From positions 657,501 to 721,500 of the forward strand of contig JARHVA010002006.1 of the NCBI GenBank assembly GCA_037957365.1: a stretch of 64,000 nucleotides of DNA. Direction: 5' to 3'. The notes beneath the pieces are model-generated. The model searched no databases. It saw only the letters and a program-made list of their open reading frames with translations, and had not been told where the DNA came from. Below are positions 35,721-49,821 of the stretch, one piece after another. Position 1 is the first letter of the stretch. Every line of letters starts with the position of its first letter. This stretch comes from Torreya grandis (taxonomy: Eukaryota > Streptophyta > Pinopsida > Cupressales > Taxaceae). Made by a program: the position numbers and the translations under genes.

Positions 35721-38700
35721 TGCCCCATTCTAAATTTACCTTATGATTAATAACTTTTAAATTTATGAATTAATATGATTATTATCTAATTATTATTGCT
35801 TTGATTTAATTTTCTTGACATATACTATAATGGGATAGTGATATTGTTTATTAATAAACATAATGTGATAGTTTTATTTTATTATTTTGTACATTATGGA
35901 TATGTATTTGTTAATTTTGCATCATTAGATGATATTTTCAACAATTCAAACTATCTACTTGTTGCAATGTAGATATAGGATTGATCCTATCCTCAGATAA
36001 TGATGAAGGAGAACATCATCAAAGAGGGTGGGGATGAGATGATTGGAGGATGACAGAGGAAATTGATAGTGACCCTACACACATGCACATTAGATTTAAA
36101 ATATTATATGCATAACATATTTTAAATTATAGTAAATCTTGTATGTGATTAAATTAGTATGTAAATTTAGTTCTTAATATGTATTAGATTATTTTAATTT
36201 AATTATCCTGATTTTCAAGAATAAATTAAGAAAATAGATATTTAATTGCTATATAGATATGAGTTATTATAAATACAGTTATATTGTAATAATAAGCAAT
36301 TAATGACTTAATATATATTATTTAAATAAATAATTATCTTTATAATTATTACTTTCATGAAATTATAATTATCTTAGAGTACTAATCATGACTTATGACA
36401 ATCTAAATTTAGTCTTGAAATGCATGCATGAAATTACATGAAAGTTAGGAAAATAGATCTATTTTTTTAATAAAGTCAACCTAGTCTTATGTTGAAATAT
36501 CATGAGAAATAAGTCATAGTTTTTTTAATGAACAAATTAAATGATAATTATTATGTAAAAAAGTGGAAGTTAGACTACGGCCTTGGAGATGAATAAAGAT
36601 GCCATGCATGAAACAAAAACTAAAGAAGATTGCATGCAAAGTGAATGCACAATAGAAAAAGAGATGGAGAGTTTTAATAAATTAAGAGGAAAGGGATAAA
36701 GAAGGGACATGGGGGAAGAAGCAAGAAGGATATTTGGAAGAGTGAGATTGGAGGAAACAAAAACAATGCATGTTCTTTAAGAAATGTCAAGAAGGTTAGT
36801 TATGTATCTATTTTCTTGTGTGCTAAATAGTTTTAATTATTTGTGTATTATTTATATTTGCCCTGAATCTAATTGTTAGACTTGCATCCCATTTATTTAA
36901 GTTAGCATTCCACTATATTTGGTTGTGTGTTTTCCCCTTAGATTGCCAATTGCTAATTATGAGTAGAATTCTAATTATATAGTAAGATTCCATTCTTTAT
37001 AATGTTGCATTTACTTTTATAGGCCTAAGAACTAATTTTAAAGGCCTATATTTTGCATAGTATAGGCTATGTCCCCCTATTTATTGAAATGTTGGGCCTA
37101 TAATGAAATGTTAATTCTATTATTGAATACCTAGTCTAATTGATTGAATGCCCAGTCTATAATGTTGAACATATATTTTTGAATGCTCATTATATTTAAT
37201 TGAAATGTTAAGTTTATATGTTGAAGTGATGAGTCACAATGAGAAGCATTGAGCTATTTAATAGAAATGATGAATAATATAAATGATGGCAGAGTATTAA
37301 AATTATATGAGTATGTGGCATAAAGAAAAGTGATACCTTAGTTGAATTGACTATGGGTAGCTTTAAACTAGATTTATGTCCTTTTAAATATAATCAATCT
37401 ATATAATATCATTGAAATCTAATAATATATAGATATAAGCACCATATCTAAAAGAGTAGGGAAACTTTATTATAATAAAAAGAACATAGTATATAATTAA
37501 AACATAGTTGTGTATATAAATAAAATGTAGTTATGCATATGATAGTAGCTATATATATAAATAAAATATAGCTGTGTATATGATAGTGCACTATGTATTA
37601 AATAAAATCATTGTGTCTATAATAAATTGCTAAGTTTATAAAGGAGAAACCATTACTTTCACTGCTCACACTTAGATTAACATTCAGCTTTTAGAAGAGA
37701 AGGTTGTAGTTCTATCAAGGCAACAATTTATCCAAATGGGAAGTCATTTTTACTGTTTATATAAAATAATTATTATATTGAGTTAAAATGCTTAGATAAA
37801 AATGTTGTGTTTGAAATTATTATTAGCTGCATTTTATATGAAACATTAAGTATATGATAATGAAACACCTAGTCAATTAAATGAAACACCCAGTTCATTA
37901 ATGGAATGCAAAGTCTCAAATGAGAATGTTGAGTTGAATAGGTTAAAACACTGAGTCTCTTAAATCATAAAAATAAAAACAAATGCTGAGTCAAATACAT
38001 TGTAAACATTGAGTCAAATACATTATAAACGCTGAGACTAATACATTGAAAATGTTGAGTGTTTTAAATTACTAAGTTTATAAATGGTAATGCTGAGTAC
38101 ATAAATAAAAGTGTTGAGTACATAAGTAAAATTTTTGAGTATATAAATGAAAAATATAAGTAATTCAATTAAAATAATGGGGAATAATAATCAAAAGGTT
38201 AGTCTAAATAATGAGAAACCTGCCTTAGATTTCTGTATTACAATTGCAAAGCAAGTTGCATGTCTTATATTATATGGCTGCATCATTTATATGAAATGTT
38301 TAGTCTTTTAGATAAAAATGTTGAGTCATTTATAAATAAAACAAATTATATATCTCTTTAATGTAAGATCTAAGGTTGGGTAGAACTTTATTATGCCTCA
38401 AAATTTTTGTATAGTGGTTTTTGGGCCAAGTTACACTCCTAGTCGAGTTGCATTGCCACCTTGAGTTGCATTTTAATCATAAGCATGATTAACATAGGAT
38501 ACTTATGAAGATAAAAAAATATTAAATGGTTTATTAACTCATACCTTGATTAGAAATCAATGTTGGTTTGTTTTGTTTTCTCAATTAGGTAAGAAATGGT
38601 AAAATGATAGATGCGATTTTAGATACAATCTAGCATAGATATATGTGGATCAAATTAATTGATAATCATTAGTCAATCTATGATTTGTGATGTGACTATT

Positions 38701-40462
38701 TATCCTAAAAATCCATTTTCATATGATGACTATGTTTAGAGTTTTATAGTTTTAGAAATATCACTATGTTTTTGGGTAAATTATAGCAAGATTAGACATT
38801 ACAATGGCAATATTATTATACTCTTGTTTATTTAAATATATATCTTGGATTGATATAATTATATGATTTAAATTTATACTAAGGCCTTGATTAGAATGCT
38901 AATAGATATAAATAGTATATCTATAGCACAGTAGTGTTATAAAAATATGTCGACATGTACAAATTTTGTAATGACATATAGTTATAAAAATTTGTGTGTA
39001 ATAAATATTGTGAGAGTATTTTATTTGTAAGTGAATAAAAAATTATAGAATAAAATAGTGCATCGTGATGTGTGCCTAGAGATTATATTTTTATTTAATT
39101 ATTATTGAGGGTATACCCAGATGGTATAATCTAATAATTGCTTATTAATAATTATAGTGTAAGATTTATTATTCATATTTGAGTAGATCACTCATGCACA
39201 ATGAGCTATAATAGTATGGGATATCATAAAATAATTTAGTTTAAATATATATGCCTAGATGGTATATATTGTACTTGCATGTATAGACTCTTACCTACAT
39301 TGACTGAATTAATGCATGTGTTGATTATTACTTGAACAATATGTTTTGTGATAGTAGTAAGATATCATGTATGCATTCATACAACCTTGAGAGTATAAAG
39401 GAATGTTAGCTTATAATTTTATGTGTTTGCATGACTTGATTTATTATAAATACTTGTTTGAATAAAAGTTAATTATTTCATGTAATTATGACTATTTAGT
39501 ATGATTATTTGTAGAAAAACTAGTTGTTGTGCCTTAGAACACTAGACTATGATATTATGGGATATCATGATATGTAATTGTTTAGATCTTATTTTGGTAG
39601 TTGGAAATCTGTAGTTTAATATGAATGTGAAACATACTTAGATGGTATGAACTACATGCATTAATTTTTATTTGAGTTAAATAATAATGTATGAATCATT
39701 CATATATTGATGGAATAAAAGTATACTTTGCTTACTTATAGGTATATCATGTGATGTGATATTATTATGAGAAGCATATAATTAGTATGAATCTTTTAGT
39801 TAAATAATGTATAGTGAGACATTATCTTTTAATATGTATGATTTACATGTTAGTGTGATATCTTGTAATAGAATTAGTTTTTTATGATATACTTCATGTT
39901 TGGTTTTAGAAATCATACACATTTGGGTACTTACTTGTTCTCTAGATTCTTGCACCATTCTATCTACCTATCCATGAAGGGAGGGTCATTCCATAATATG
40001 GGATTGTGTAGGGGATCACTGGTTTGTGGTTGGTGTGAAAAGGTGCTCAGATGATGTTATCCCTCTCCATAATAGTACTGCTTACCTCGATACTACACTT
40101 GAGATTCAAAGATACATGAGTTGGTTTGACTCGAGTCCCAGAGGACTTGATATATATTTACTATATAAAAGATGAATGCCTATTATAAATGTGATTGTAT
40201 TTTATTAGTATATACTTGAGTAGCAGTTGTATTAGTGAATCAGTCGTGGCTAAGTCCTAATGTATTTACTTTTCTTAAAATTGTGATATATTATATTGAA
40301 TTTAGTATTGGAATTTTGGAACTATTATTATTCTAAGTTATTGATTATGTTTGGAAAATGTTATTTAGTATAACTATGGTTGAGTGAATGAATGTTAAGT
40401 AATTATTTAAAAAAAATAAAAATTACTACACTTTTATAAGTACAACTTGAGGGGTTGTAACA
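35721..40462 (+). repeat. 3' LTR of LARD-like element
   Basis: Full-length partner of 28739-33386. By eye the two LTRs differ by many substitutions and small indels (~94 bp net length difference), so the insertion is not recent. Confidence 0.87.
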
Positions 40463-40734
40463 GTTAAAACCATGAATTATATTAAATCTAAATTGAAAAA
40501 ATTATGTCATCCTACAATCAAATACATGTACATGTTGCCAAAATATTACATAAATCCTTGAACAAACACAATCCATCTGCCATAATGATAAAATCCACAT
40601 CAATGAAGGAGATCTTCATTTGGTAGGTGAAGGTAATTATTTTTCTCCTTTATTTATGAATATGAGGTTGTGTTTTAATTTAGAGTATAAACTTAGTAGT
40701 GTTCATGATTTATTTCATATCAATAAATGTTAGT
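40463..40734. repeat. Dispersed repeat A, copy 2, right segment
   Basis: Resumes exactly where the left segment stopped. TGTTGCCAAAATATTACATA, CCATCTGCCATAATGATAAA and TGAGGTTGTGTTTTAATTTA match 9619-9770. Similarity ends near AAATGTT (9820 in copy 1). Confidence 0.78.
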
Positions 40735-42550
40735 GCATAAAATGATTAGTTGAATGTGTCATTTGTTCAACATATTTTCAAACTTTAGAAGCCTAGATGT
40801 GTTTTCACATATGTTTGAATGCATCTTATATATTTTAATAGTTCATAGCTATGTTTGAGAAAAATAGTGGCCATAAAATTACCCATAAGGGGTAACCACA
40901 TTATGTTTAGTCATAGACAAAATGACGAAGGTCGAATATATTCACAGCCTAACTAACATTCATTTTGGTAATTGGTGAACTAAATTTGACCCTCATTATG
41001 CATATTAATGTGATCATTAAATTCATGTAGGTAGCTCAAAGATTGGGTATAGACATAGAGAACTAACCCTTAGGATTCTTCCCTAGCATGGGTAGAAATA
41101 AATAACTTGTTGAGTTCTCTTTTGACTTGAGCATCAACATATAATCCTTAGAGGCTTACCCATAATACAAATTCTTAGGGAGTCATTCTTTGTACGTTTA
41201 TACATTTTTATCTATCTTGTTATTCATTTTGTTACATGAGCTCTATGAAATATTGTATTTGAGTTGTTGGAAGTGATACAATTGGTGTTTCAATTTTTGA
41301 ATGAATATCAAAATATTACTCCTAAAATGTATCATCAAATATGTCATCATATTACAAAGAATAAGATTCCAAACAAATTTTAGTGACAAAAGCAACAATA
41401 GAAGGCATGCATGCTTTGTCAATCTTGACCAAAAAAAGTGGTGAAGTTTCAAAATTAAAAATATTATACGCTCATTATAAATAAATAAACCTATCCATTG
41501 AAAATGAGGGACTTTTCATCCAAATTTATAAATAAAATATTATTTGGTAAAAATTCAATGATTTCCCCCTCTCTAGAATGTGCTTTCTCTTAGTGCACAA
41601 TACACATGGTAGGCACATGCCTACTCTATCTTATTAATTTACAAGATTAATATAAAAATATAAAATATTTTAACCTATAAATATAACCACTAGCATAAGT
41701 AAACTTAAAAATTATGGTGTTTTAATAACTTACACCAATATCCATAAAGGCAACATAGGGACTATGTAAAATGAGGCTAGCATTTATGTTATGGGTATTT
41801 ATAAAAAAGATTGATCATGTCCAAATATAAAATACAATAGATAAAAGAGGGTAAAATTATAATTATATTTCTTTTTAAAATTTATTCTTTCAATTGAAAC
41901 ATATATCGTAAATGCATAAAATTGGTTTTTATAAAAAGTTGAGAGAAGAAATTTACAACACGATTTATAAAATGGTCATGAAAGTTTCATACTACATAAA
42001 ACTTATAATAAAAATTCTTTAAAAATAGATCAATTTATATGGAATAAGTTGCCAACAAAGAAAATCCTTTTGATATTGACTCTGATGAATCACCGATTAA
42101 ATTAGAAAGTAGATTATAAGTGCCTCAAACTGTGAATGAAACATAAGCTCTATGAATGAAACAAAAACCTTACTACTGAAAATGAGTAGTTTTTCTTTCA
42201 AATATCTATATCTGATTAAGATACCATTTAGTGAAAACACTAATTTTTTCTTCTCTAGACTTTATGACCTAATAAATGGAATAAATGGTCATAAGGTTTT
42301 GTGAAAGTGAAAGGTACCTTTTTTTTTAAAAAAATATTCCCATTATTTAACTCAACATCGTCTATACCTAAAATACCTAAGAAAGGATGATCACCAATAA
42401 ATAATTTTTTGGTGTTGCAAGGATTGAGATTCGAGAAAATGGGATTTTAACTTGGCCATATGTTTCAAGAATCCAAACGTGTAAGAAACACGTGTTGTAA
42501 TAGAGTGTGTAAATCAAAATATGGAACTTTAAGTAGTAAAAGCACCAATT
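40735..42550. other. AT-rich DNA, no gene recognised
   Basis: Scattered short frames only. A 69-codon minus-strand frame at 41243-41452 is Leu/His-rich and has no homology I can name. Confidence 0.4.
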
Positions 42551-42559
42551 TATTTAACT

Positions 42560-43030
42560 AAGTATGTCATCACCTAGGTTAGTTTGCTCCTTAGTTCGTT
42601 TAACTTCTGCTAGATTTTCCATTATTATAGGGAAGCCAATGTTGTTACAGATTGGCTTGCTAACAAAGCTATCAATCAAGGTGTGTTAGAATGGAGTTGG
42701 GTGAAAAACGATGAGGGATTGGTCCCATAGATGATGGAACTATTGAAGAAAGATGTCTTGTTTGGGTTGTTGGGACAGTAATATGGCACTGAGTGGCTAG
42801 ATGAAAATGATGCTTCATCAACTAATTGTTACAAACCCTTGTAGGAGGCCGAATGGTTCAATTAGTGAAATTACTTTCTAATGGAACAAATTAATGGTCA
42901 TTAATTTAGAGGAGGCTCTAAGATTTTTTTATAGGTCAGATATTCCATGTAGTTTTATGATGATAGTTTAGATATTCCCCTTACCCCTGGCCTCCCTTTG
43001 CATTTGATCTCTATATTTTTTATTGTGTAG
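42560..43030 (+). pseudogene. LINE RNase H C-terminus and 3' end
   Basis: The plus strand near 42625-42690 reads YREANVVTDWLANKAINQG, matching the C-terminal RNase H signature (H)xxREANxxADxLAN of plant LINE ORF2. The frame stops ~25 codons later. Only the last part of ORF2 remains, as in a severely 5'-truncated LINE. The following T-rich stretch to ~43030 would be 3' UTR; no clean poly(A) tail is left. The catalytic residues would lie upstream and are absent. A Gypsy-type RNase H is less likely given the exact motif. Confidence 0.65.
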
Positions 43031-44837
43031 TGTTGAACCACAAATTTTTCATTGATTTATTCGAAGTATCTTTTGAAAATGGTGTGAGAGATATAGCTAC
43101 ATAAGTAAACCTAGGCGTGGGAGAGATAAGGTATAGAAGGCCTTGGTGTGCAAGAAGCAAGTTGTGAGGAACAAGGATGCTGAAAACACAAGCAAATCGA
43201 GGATGAAAGACTCATGTAATTAGCACATGACTAGGACAAGGGAATGGAAGGTCATGATGATTAGGAAATGGTTCATGCAAACATCAGAGGAGAATATTCA
43301 AAGTGAATCTATTATTGGCTTGTGACAAGATAATAGCAACATAATGAATATCTAACATAAAGAGGGTATATAGGGGTAGTTAGGCCCAAAACAATAAGAA
43401 TTCATTGTAACAACTTCCCACAACTCATTATTGTAAATGGTCATTGGTAAGTCATCATTTTCATGACAATATTATAACAGAATGATCAGGGTAAAACCAT
43501 GTATAAATACCCCTTGTCTTACTTAGAAGAGTTATTGTTATTGTTGTAATGATAACATTATATTTGTAATCTTGAGCTTAGTCATAACCCTGATGTACAT
43601 TGCGACATGCATATGGCGATCTATAGTATGTAATGGGATAAAATACTTGTTTTGTTGAAATACCTTTTTTAATCTTGTTATGGAAACAATGATACAATTA
43701 CTCCTTTTATTGATTTGTGCCTATCTTTTTATATTATGTATAGCTTAAGTATGGAATGAACAAATTGTTATGACTAGTTATACTATGATGTTTATGGTTG
43801 GAACTATGTTCCTATTTAATCACCCTAGTATAGTCAATTCAATCCATACACCATCATGTGATAGAACTAATAGGAACTAGTCCTAAATTGCATGTTTTAG
43901 GTGAGTGTGCGATATTATTTCTTGCATGATATGCTAGCACTCTAGCTCATTGTAATTATTATTCTCTTTAGGTGTAAAACTAGGATAAGTCTTGTTAAAC
44001 TAAAGGAAAAGACTTCATCATGTTGGTTCCATTTTTGAGACCCATTATAATTGTTAGCATGATGGTAGGAAAATGGACGAGTGACTATATTTGGAGAATA
44101 TCAAGTGTTGAATTGGTACCATTTGGAATAGGGTTCTTTAGGCCCTTTCCAACTTTATCATAGCTATGGGAATAACCCCAAGATATGGGTCACCTATGGT
44201 GGGGTTGAACCTTCGGAGTAGGCCAACTTTCTCTTTGATACTCACCTAAAAATAATACTTCACATGAAAAAGGGTTAGAGAGGGAAAATGGATCCTAAGA
44301 AAGTTAACCAAGTGATGCACCAAATAAAAATGGGTAAATCCCATAAGCTTGAACCCACAATAGATCTACAGAGGACAATACTAGCTCACACAATCTCAAG
44401 ATCAAGTTGATTACATAAGTGTTTCATGGAAGAGGTTCAAGAAGGAATGAATGCAAACAAAGAAGATTTCTAAGACCTAATTAAAGCTCACATTAATGGA
44501 AGAAAGAACACTAATCTAGACCTATAAACAACATTGAAAACTACCTAAACAAGGTTAGAAAGAAGGACCATGGATAAGGAAGATTTTCCTTCACACAATG
44601 TCATAGTGCAGCTCATTAAACATGGATTCAAGGCAAAACATAGGTAAAAAAAGTCCTATAGTGCATCAAGAGGTAGTTCTTACAAATGCTTGACAGGGTT
44701 GAAGCTAATCAAGAGGAGCATACTTTACAATATCTCAAAGAGTCCCCCATTTCCTCTAAAATTTATAAATCAGAGAAAACTAGTCTCTAAAATTTTCAAA
44801 TTAGAGAACCCCTTATAAAATGAAAAGAATGGGATAT

Positions 44838-44840
<3 letters not shown>
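43030..44840. other. Unassigned DNA with an LTR-like promoter stretch
   Basis: GTATAAATACCCCTTGTCTT at ~43501 is a good TATA-box context followed by a low-complexity start region, as seen in LTRs, but I could not find the element's ends. A GGGTTCTTTAGGCCC stretch lies near 44135. No open frame. Confidence 0.3.

Positions 44841-44841
<1 letters not shown>

Positions 44842-44907
<66 letters not shown>
44842..44907. repeat. (GA)33 microsatellite
   Basis: Uninterrupted AG/GA run of ~66 bp. Confidence 0.97.
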
Positions 44908-44909
<2 letters not shown>

Positions 44910-46090
44910 AGGGGCACACTTTCCATGATCATTTAATGAGCTCCATCTTTCAAGAGATGACCCACCACCCATTTATCCAATCAGGATAAGTCCATCATCA
45001 ACAATTATCTTTCATTAGCTCCAATTAGTTCTCAAGTTCTCATTTGTTGAGAAAAGTGCACTAGAGGAAAAGAGTTTGTTTTATATGGTGAGTCATGATC
45101 CTTTCAAGGAGAAAATCTCTATGAAGGTTCTAATCATTATTAAATGATCTAACTATTTCTCCAATCTCTCAAATCTACTCCATGAATCTCGTCATACATT
45201 CCACTTGGCTTCATTATGAAGACAAGGTCCTCATATCCTTGGGCCTAATGAAACCATGATATGTTTTCTTTATGAAACTGATTTCACTATAATATTTATG
45301 CCTTGGCATGATTTTTATACAAACCTTGAACATTGATCCATTATAGGTTGAAAACCAATCTCATATTAGTTTTCCTATAGTCAATATCTCCACTAAGGCG
45401 CATTTATATCATTGAATAGTTAGCAGCTTGCTTTTATTTATGTCAAGTCCAAAAAGACCTATTTTAACTCTATGGCCATTTAATGAAATATCTCAATCCT
45501 TTAAATGTCCATCTGGTTTAACTAGGACTCTATTCAAGCTCAACACCTTTTTGTATTAGCTTGCTCATGTCAAAAATTGCCCTATCAACCTTTGTCAAAA
45601 TATCCCAGGCTCAACCCTTTGCTTGTTGGTCATCAATTGTTTGACTTAGCTTATTGACCCCTTGACTCATCTTGATCCATTGATCCTAACTCCTAAGATC
45701 TTGCCATTTTTCACCTTCACACTTATCTATGGGGGACTACTGACTTGTTGACCCTATCTCACTCACGTGTTGTATATCTTTGATGCATGATCAAACACCA
45801 AACATTAGATCTATTGGGATCCAATATTTGAAATCAAATGGCTAATTCAAAAGGCTAAAATTTGATGTTTGTGCACATGTATTTGAAATTTATGTATCTT
45901 TCATTGCATATTTGAAAACAAATAGTCACTTTTCATAGTTTAAAATTGACACTTACACAACCATCCTTTGATGTCTGTATAAACATATTTGACATTCACA
46001 TTATTATAAATATTTGATCCCCATATGGATGATTGTTGATCTTTATTTTGATGTTTGCACAACTATTATTACTCTATTAGAACACAAATT
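44908..46090. other. Unassigned DNA before minisatellite
   Basis: Moderately AT-rich and non-coding. TTTGATGTYTGYRYAA-like words recur near 45860, 45970 and 46050 but too loosely to call a repeat. Confidence 0.35.
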
Positions 46091-46094
46091 CCCC

Positions 46095-46510
46095 AGGTCA
46101 TTCCTTCGGACTTCTTATTTGTAGGCCTCTTGGCGAAGAAATGAATCTTTCAGACTTTTGTATTGGACACTTTCCCAAAGAAATGACCCTTCAAGAGTTT
46201 TGCATTAGACCCTTTCCTAAAATAAATATTCTTTGGGACCTTGTCTCGAGATAATTATGTTAAATAAATGACCCTTTGGAGTTATTGTTTGGGCCACTTT
46301 CCTAGAGAAATGACCCTTCAGGAGTTTTTTTTAAAACACTTTGCTTGAAAAATGACCCTTTGGTCTTTTTGTTTAGGGTATTTTATCGAATAAATGGCCC
46401 TTCAGGGTTTTTTTTTGGACCAATTTCCCTGAAAGCTACCCTTCAAAACTTTTGTCTAGGACCTTCCTTGAAAAATTACCCTTTGGGAGTTTTGTTTTAG
46501 ACAAAATGTC
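46095..46510. repeat. Degenerate ~41-bp minisatellite, about 9-10 units
   Basis: Each unit follows the pattern CTTTCCxxGAAATGACCCTT followed by CAGGAGTTTTGTTTTAGACC. Units begin near 46126, 46172, 46213, 46260, 46300, 46343, 46384, 46426 and 46467, with 38-48-bp spacing. Divergence between neighbours is high. There is no consistent open frame across the units. Confidence 0.8.
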
Positions 46511-49080
46511 TAAAATAATTCTTGATACTTATCCAAAAAAACCAAAATAAGTCTCTCGAAGGAAATATTAGCAATTAGTCGAATAAAAGATTTGAAAGAT
46601 TTGAACTTAGAAAAATAAAGACCCAAAACAATTTACTCAAGTAAGGACTTAGCTGGAAAAAAAAATTGCACTTAGCTTTTCCAAGGCCTGTATGTTCTTT
46701 TGAACTCATGTTTGAAATGTTGCTTGATTCTTGAAGGCCTAAAAGAACTACAAAGACCTGAATCTTGTGAAGACTTGTTCCATGGCCTTGAACTACTTAG
46801 TTTCACCATGAAACTACTCAAGAACCTTTTTATTTGCTCTACAAACCTGTCCTTTAGAATTTGACAAAATACACTTTAAGTAATCTTAAAGTGTTTCAAA
46901 ATCATTGTGAGCACTGTAAGATCTTTCTGGTCCACTCATTCCATCCAAAACATCTGTTCATCCATTAGCAACCTAATCCATCTGGGCATAGCTTGAAATG
47001 TTGGCTAAATTTGGCCAACATATACTTTTACCATTTATGATTTATGTTGTGAGTTGTTAGTGATAGCTAAGATTTCCCATAGCATGCTTTTCATATATCT
47101 TTATACCCAATTTTTTAATTGGTGTTAAGGTACATAGAATGTCAGCAAGGTAAGGCTATATATTTCCACTCTAGATGTTTATTATATCCTCATGTTATGA
47201 CAAAAAGTTGAGTAAGTAGTAATCTTACTTGATTGATCACTGGATTGTTTGAATACACAATAGGAAAACCATTTTTGGGGAATTTTGTTTTGGATTTTGT
47301 TTGAAAGCTTGGTTCTTGCTTCTGTTAATGGGTTGTTCCTAGCTGTAGTTCAAATTGATGTCTCTTTTGTTGTGACTTTCTTTGGGATTTTTTCCATAGA
47401 TCTATTTTGTTGATTTTTGTGGCACAAATTCACTAATTTAAGTAAATAGGAGTTGTTCTCACTCATGATTTGGGGATTTAATTTTGGTTGTGTGTGGTGT
47501 TTTTACTATTGGATTGTACCTTTGAGTTCTTAAAAATCATGATATCTGTGTTTTTATTGAGAAAAATTATTTTTATATAATTGTTGTTCATATTTAATCA
47601 CTATTAGATTTATTATTAAAATCATTAGAAGTCCATTGATTTATTTAGTTTTTCGTGTGATTAATTCTAGTTTACAAGACCTTTATATGGTCCATCAACA
47701 TGGAAACACATTGCAGTATGAGCATATGTGTAAGGGTACTATACTGAGCCATTTAACTAAAGGCTATATTATATAGCTAGTATGGGTTATCCAATTATAC
47801 CATGGATTCTCTCCTTACTAGACAAGTCACTATGTACAAATTTTTATTAAGAAGTTTTAGTGTTAATCTTTCAAGACAAGTTAATCTAAACATGTTTTCA
47901 ATTCGTCTAAATAGATGATAGATGAACGTTCATCTATATATATGGTCAATTAAGAATCTTTAGAATAGTTTCAAGTAAGCTTGCGAGTATGGAAAGTAAG
48001 TTTGTTGCATGTCCCCAGTGTTATTTCTTCCTTTGATAACCATGTACTTGAATTAGGCACTCTTAGCATTAAGAGTGTAATCTATTTAAAATATTATTAA
48101 ATTTCACTTTCTTGGCTTACTAGCCAATATGATGTATGTAATGTTTATCTTTTTCTTGGAGTAACCTTATCAGCATGTGTGTTGATTTCCCCTATTGATG
48201 AATTTAGTGTAGGGCATACATTTTCATGGCTTGCTTGGGATTAACATGTGCATTTAAGAGGTTAAGTTCATGGTTATCATGTTGCTATTATATATTTTAA
48301 CATCTTTGGTGCATGGTTAAAATTCTTGGGTTCAGGTGTTTTACACATGGTTGGAGAGCATGTATACAATTTTAATACATGCACAAGAGTATCTAATACC
48401 ACATTTACTTTTCAACAACATTATGTGGTCCTTACTCAGCATGTGGTAAGAAAAGAATGTGTGAACAATTGAGAAGCCTATTGTTCAAATATAATGTTAT
48501 GTCATTAATTTGTTGTAAGGATATTTGATCCCTGATTGTGTGGTTTACCCCCAACTATAATATTTTTGCTAGTTATTTTATTATTATATCTCATTCTTTC
48601 ATAAGCATTTTAACAACTAATTTAAGTACCTATTTTTGTCCTTACTTTTGGACATGCACACTACGTAGAGGGTAGTTGTTTTATTGAATATAGTTTAGAT
48701 ATTGTGAGAATTTCTATTGCATAAAACAATGAAATTGAGGGATATCAATTTATAGGCATATGATTGATTATCTAAATTAAATTCTATGTAAACCATTAAA
48801 TTATTACAGTTGTATCTCATTTTATACTTGTGATTATATTTCCAATTTTGTTATTACACTCGGTATACATTTGAATTAAATACGTGTTGGGTTATGTATA
48901 TAACATGGAAGGATCATCAATAAAAATAAGCTATGCTTATGTTATTTCAATTTATATTGATTCTTTTTTATTGGGGTATTATCAAGTGAAAACTGCTTAT
49001 ATGGATGACAATAGTATTCAAATATTTGGGGCATATGATGAAGTTGAAACCTATGGTGGTAAATGAATTAAAATAAGTTG
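46510..49080. other. AT-rich DNA, no gene recognised
   Basis: The 60-codon plus-strand frame at 48884-49066 (MLGYVYNMEGSSIKISYAYV...) lacks any known domain or supporting context. The rest has stops in all frames. Confidence 0.35.
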
Positions 49081-49776
49081 TTTTTTCTATTGTCACTTGG
49101 ATTTGTACCCTTTGAGGAGATTCCTAAGCTCTCCTAATCCAATTGTCATAATGGAAACACCTCTAAGCTTGTGGGTAGCCTAAGGATGAGGTGAATCTCT
49201 AGATAGGGCTAGCTTCCTTGATGTACCACTTTGGATCACAACTACACCTAAACTTTGGGTGGAGGGGGAGGGGAAGGGAGAGATATAACTAAAATCAAAC
49301 TATTATAAGGGAGGTGATACACTAAATAATATGATTACTTCCAATCAATTGCATGTTACACATGAAATCAAGGGACAAATTGAACATACACTTCTCTAAT
49401 CTACATCTTCTCACATCAATATTATATTATGAGGTTATGGATGAATGTGCAAAGATAGGAGGACTAGACAAGAGGCCTTGAATGGAAATAATGAATATAA
49501 TAACTCACTTAATCCTTGAAATTTCCTAGAACACTTCACATGCCCTACAAGAAGAAGCTTTCCAACTACAAATAGGGTGAAAGTATGCAACAACATGCTA
49601 AGGAATCCATAGTCTTCACTAAGCCAAATTCATCATCGAAGTAGAGCACCCTTACGAATATTCATGAAGAGGTAAAAATCAGTAGTCTTATTGATCAAAT
49701 GGTATTCCAATGATCAGGTCTTCACCATATTCAAGTGGAACATAGGTTGCAATGGCCAAAATGGCTAGTTCTTATA

Positions 49777-49782
<6 letters not shown>

Positions 49783-49813
<31 letters not shown>

Positions 49814-49821
49814 AGAGAGAA
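49783..49821. repeat. Short (GA)n microsatellite
   Basis: GA run of ~26 bp followed by an interrupted GA-rich stretch. The ~0.7 kb on its left resembles in layout, and loosely in wording, the sequence left of the GA run at 44842. Confidence 0.9.

Larger units (their letters stand above)
28739..40462 (+). mobile_element. LARD-like non-autonomous LTR retrotransposon with ~4.7-kb LTRs
   Basis: Two direct repeats, 28739-33386 (4,648 bp) and 35721-40462 (4,742 bp), flank a 2,334-bp interior. The LTR starts TGTCACATCTCGATTTCACC (TGCCCCATTCTAAATTTACC in the 3' copy) and ends ...GGGGTTGTAACA (TTTTCACA in the 5' copy). A tRNA-iMet-type PBS follows the 5' LTR and a purine tract AGGAGGA precedes the 3' LTR. 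No gag or pol is visible anywhere inside. Very long LTRs with a non-coding interior match the description of large retrotransposon derivatives (LARDs). It splits repeat A, and the flanks ATTGA and GTTAA may be a decayed 5-bp target duplication. Confidence 0.85.

Noticed and set aside
46095..46510. CRISPR-like array
   Set aside because: Units are contiguous and diverged, with no constant repeat alternating with unique spacers, and the context is a plant nuclear genome.
48884..49066. 60-codon plus-strand ORF as a small gene
   Set aside because: Length is expected by chance in AT-rich DNA, with no domain, no flanking exons and no repeat relation.
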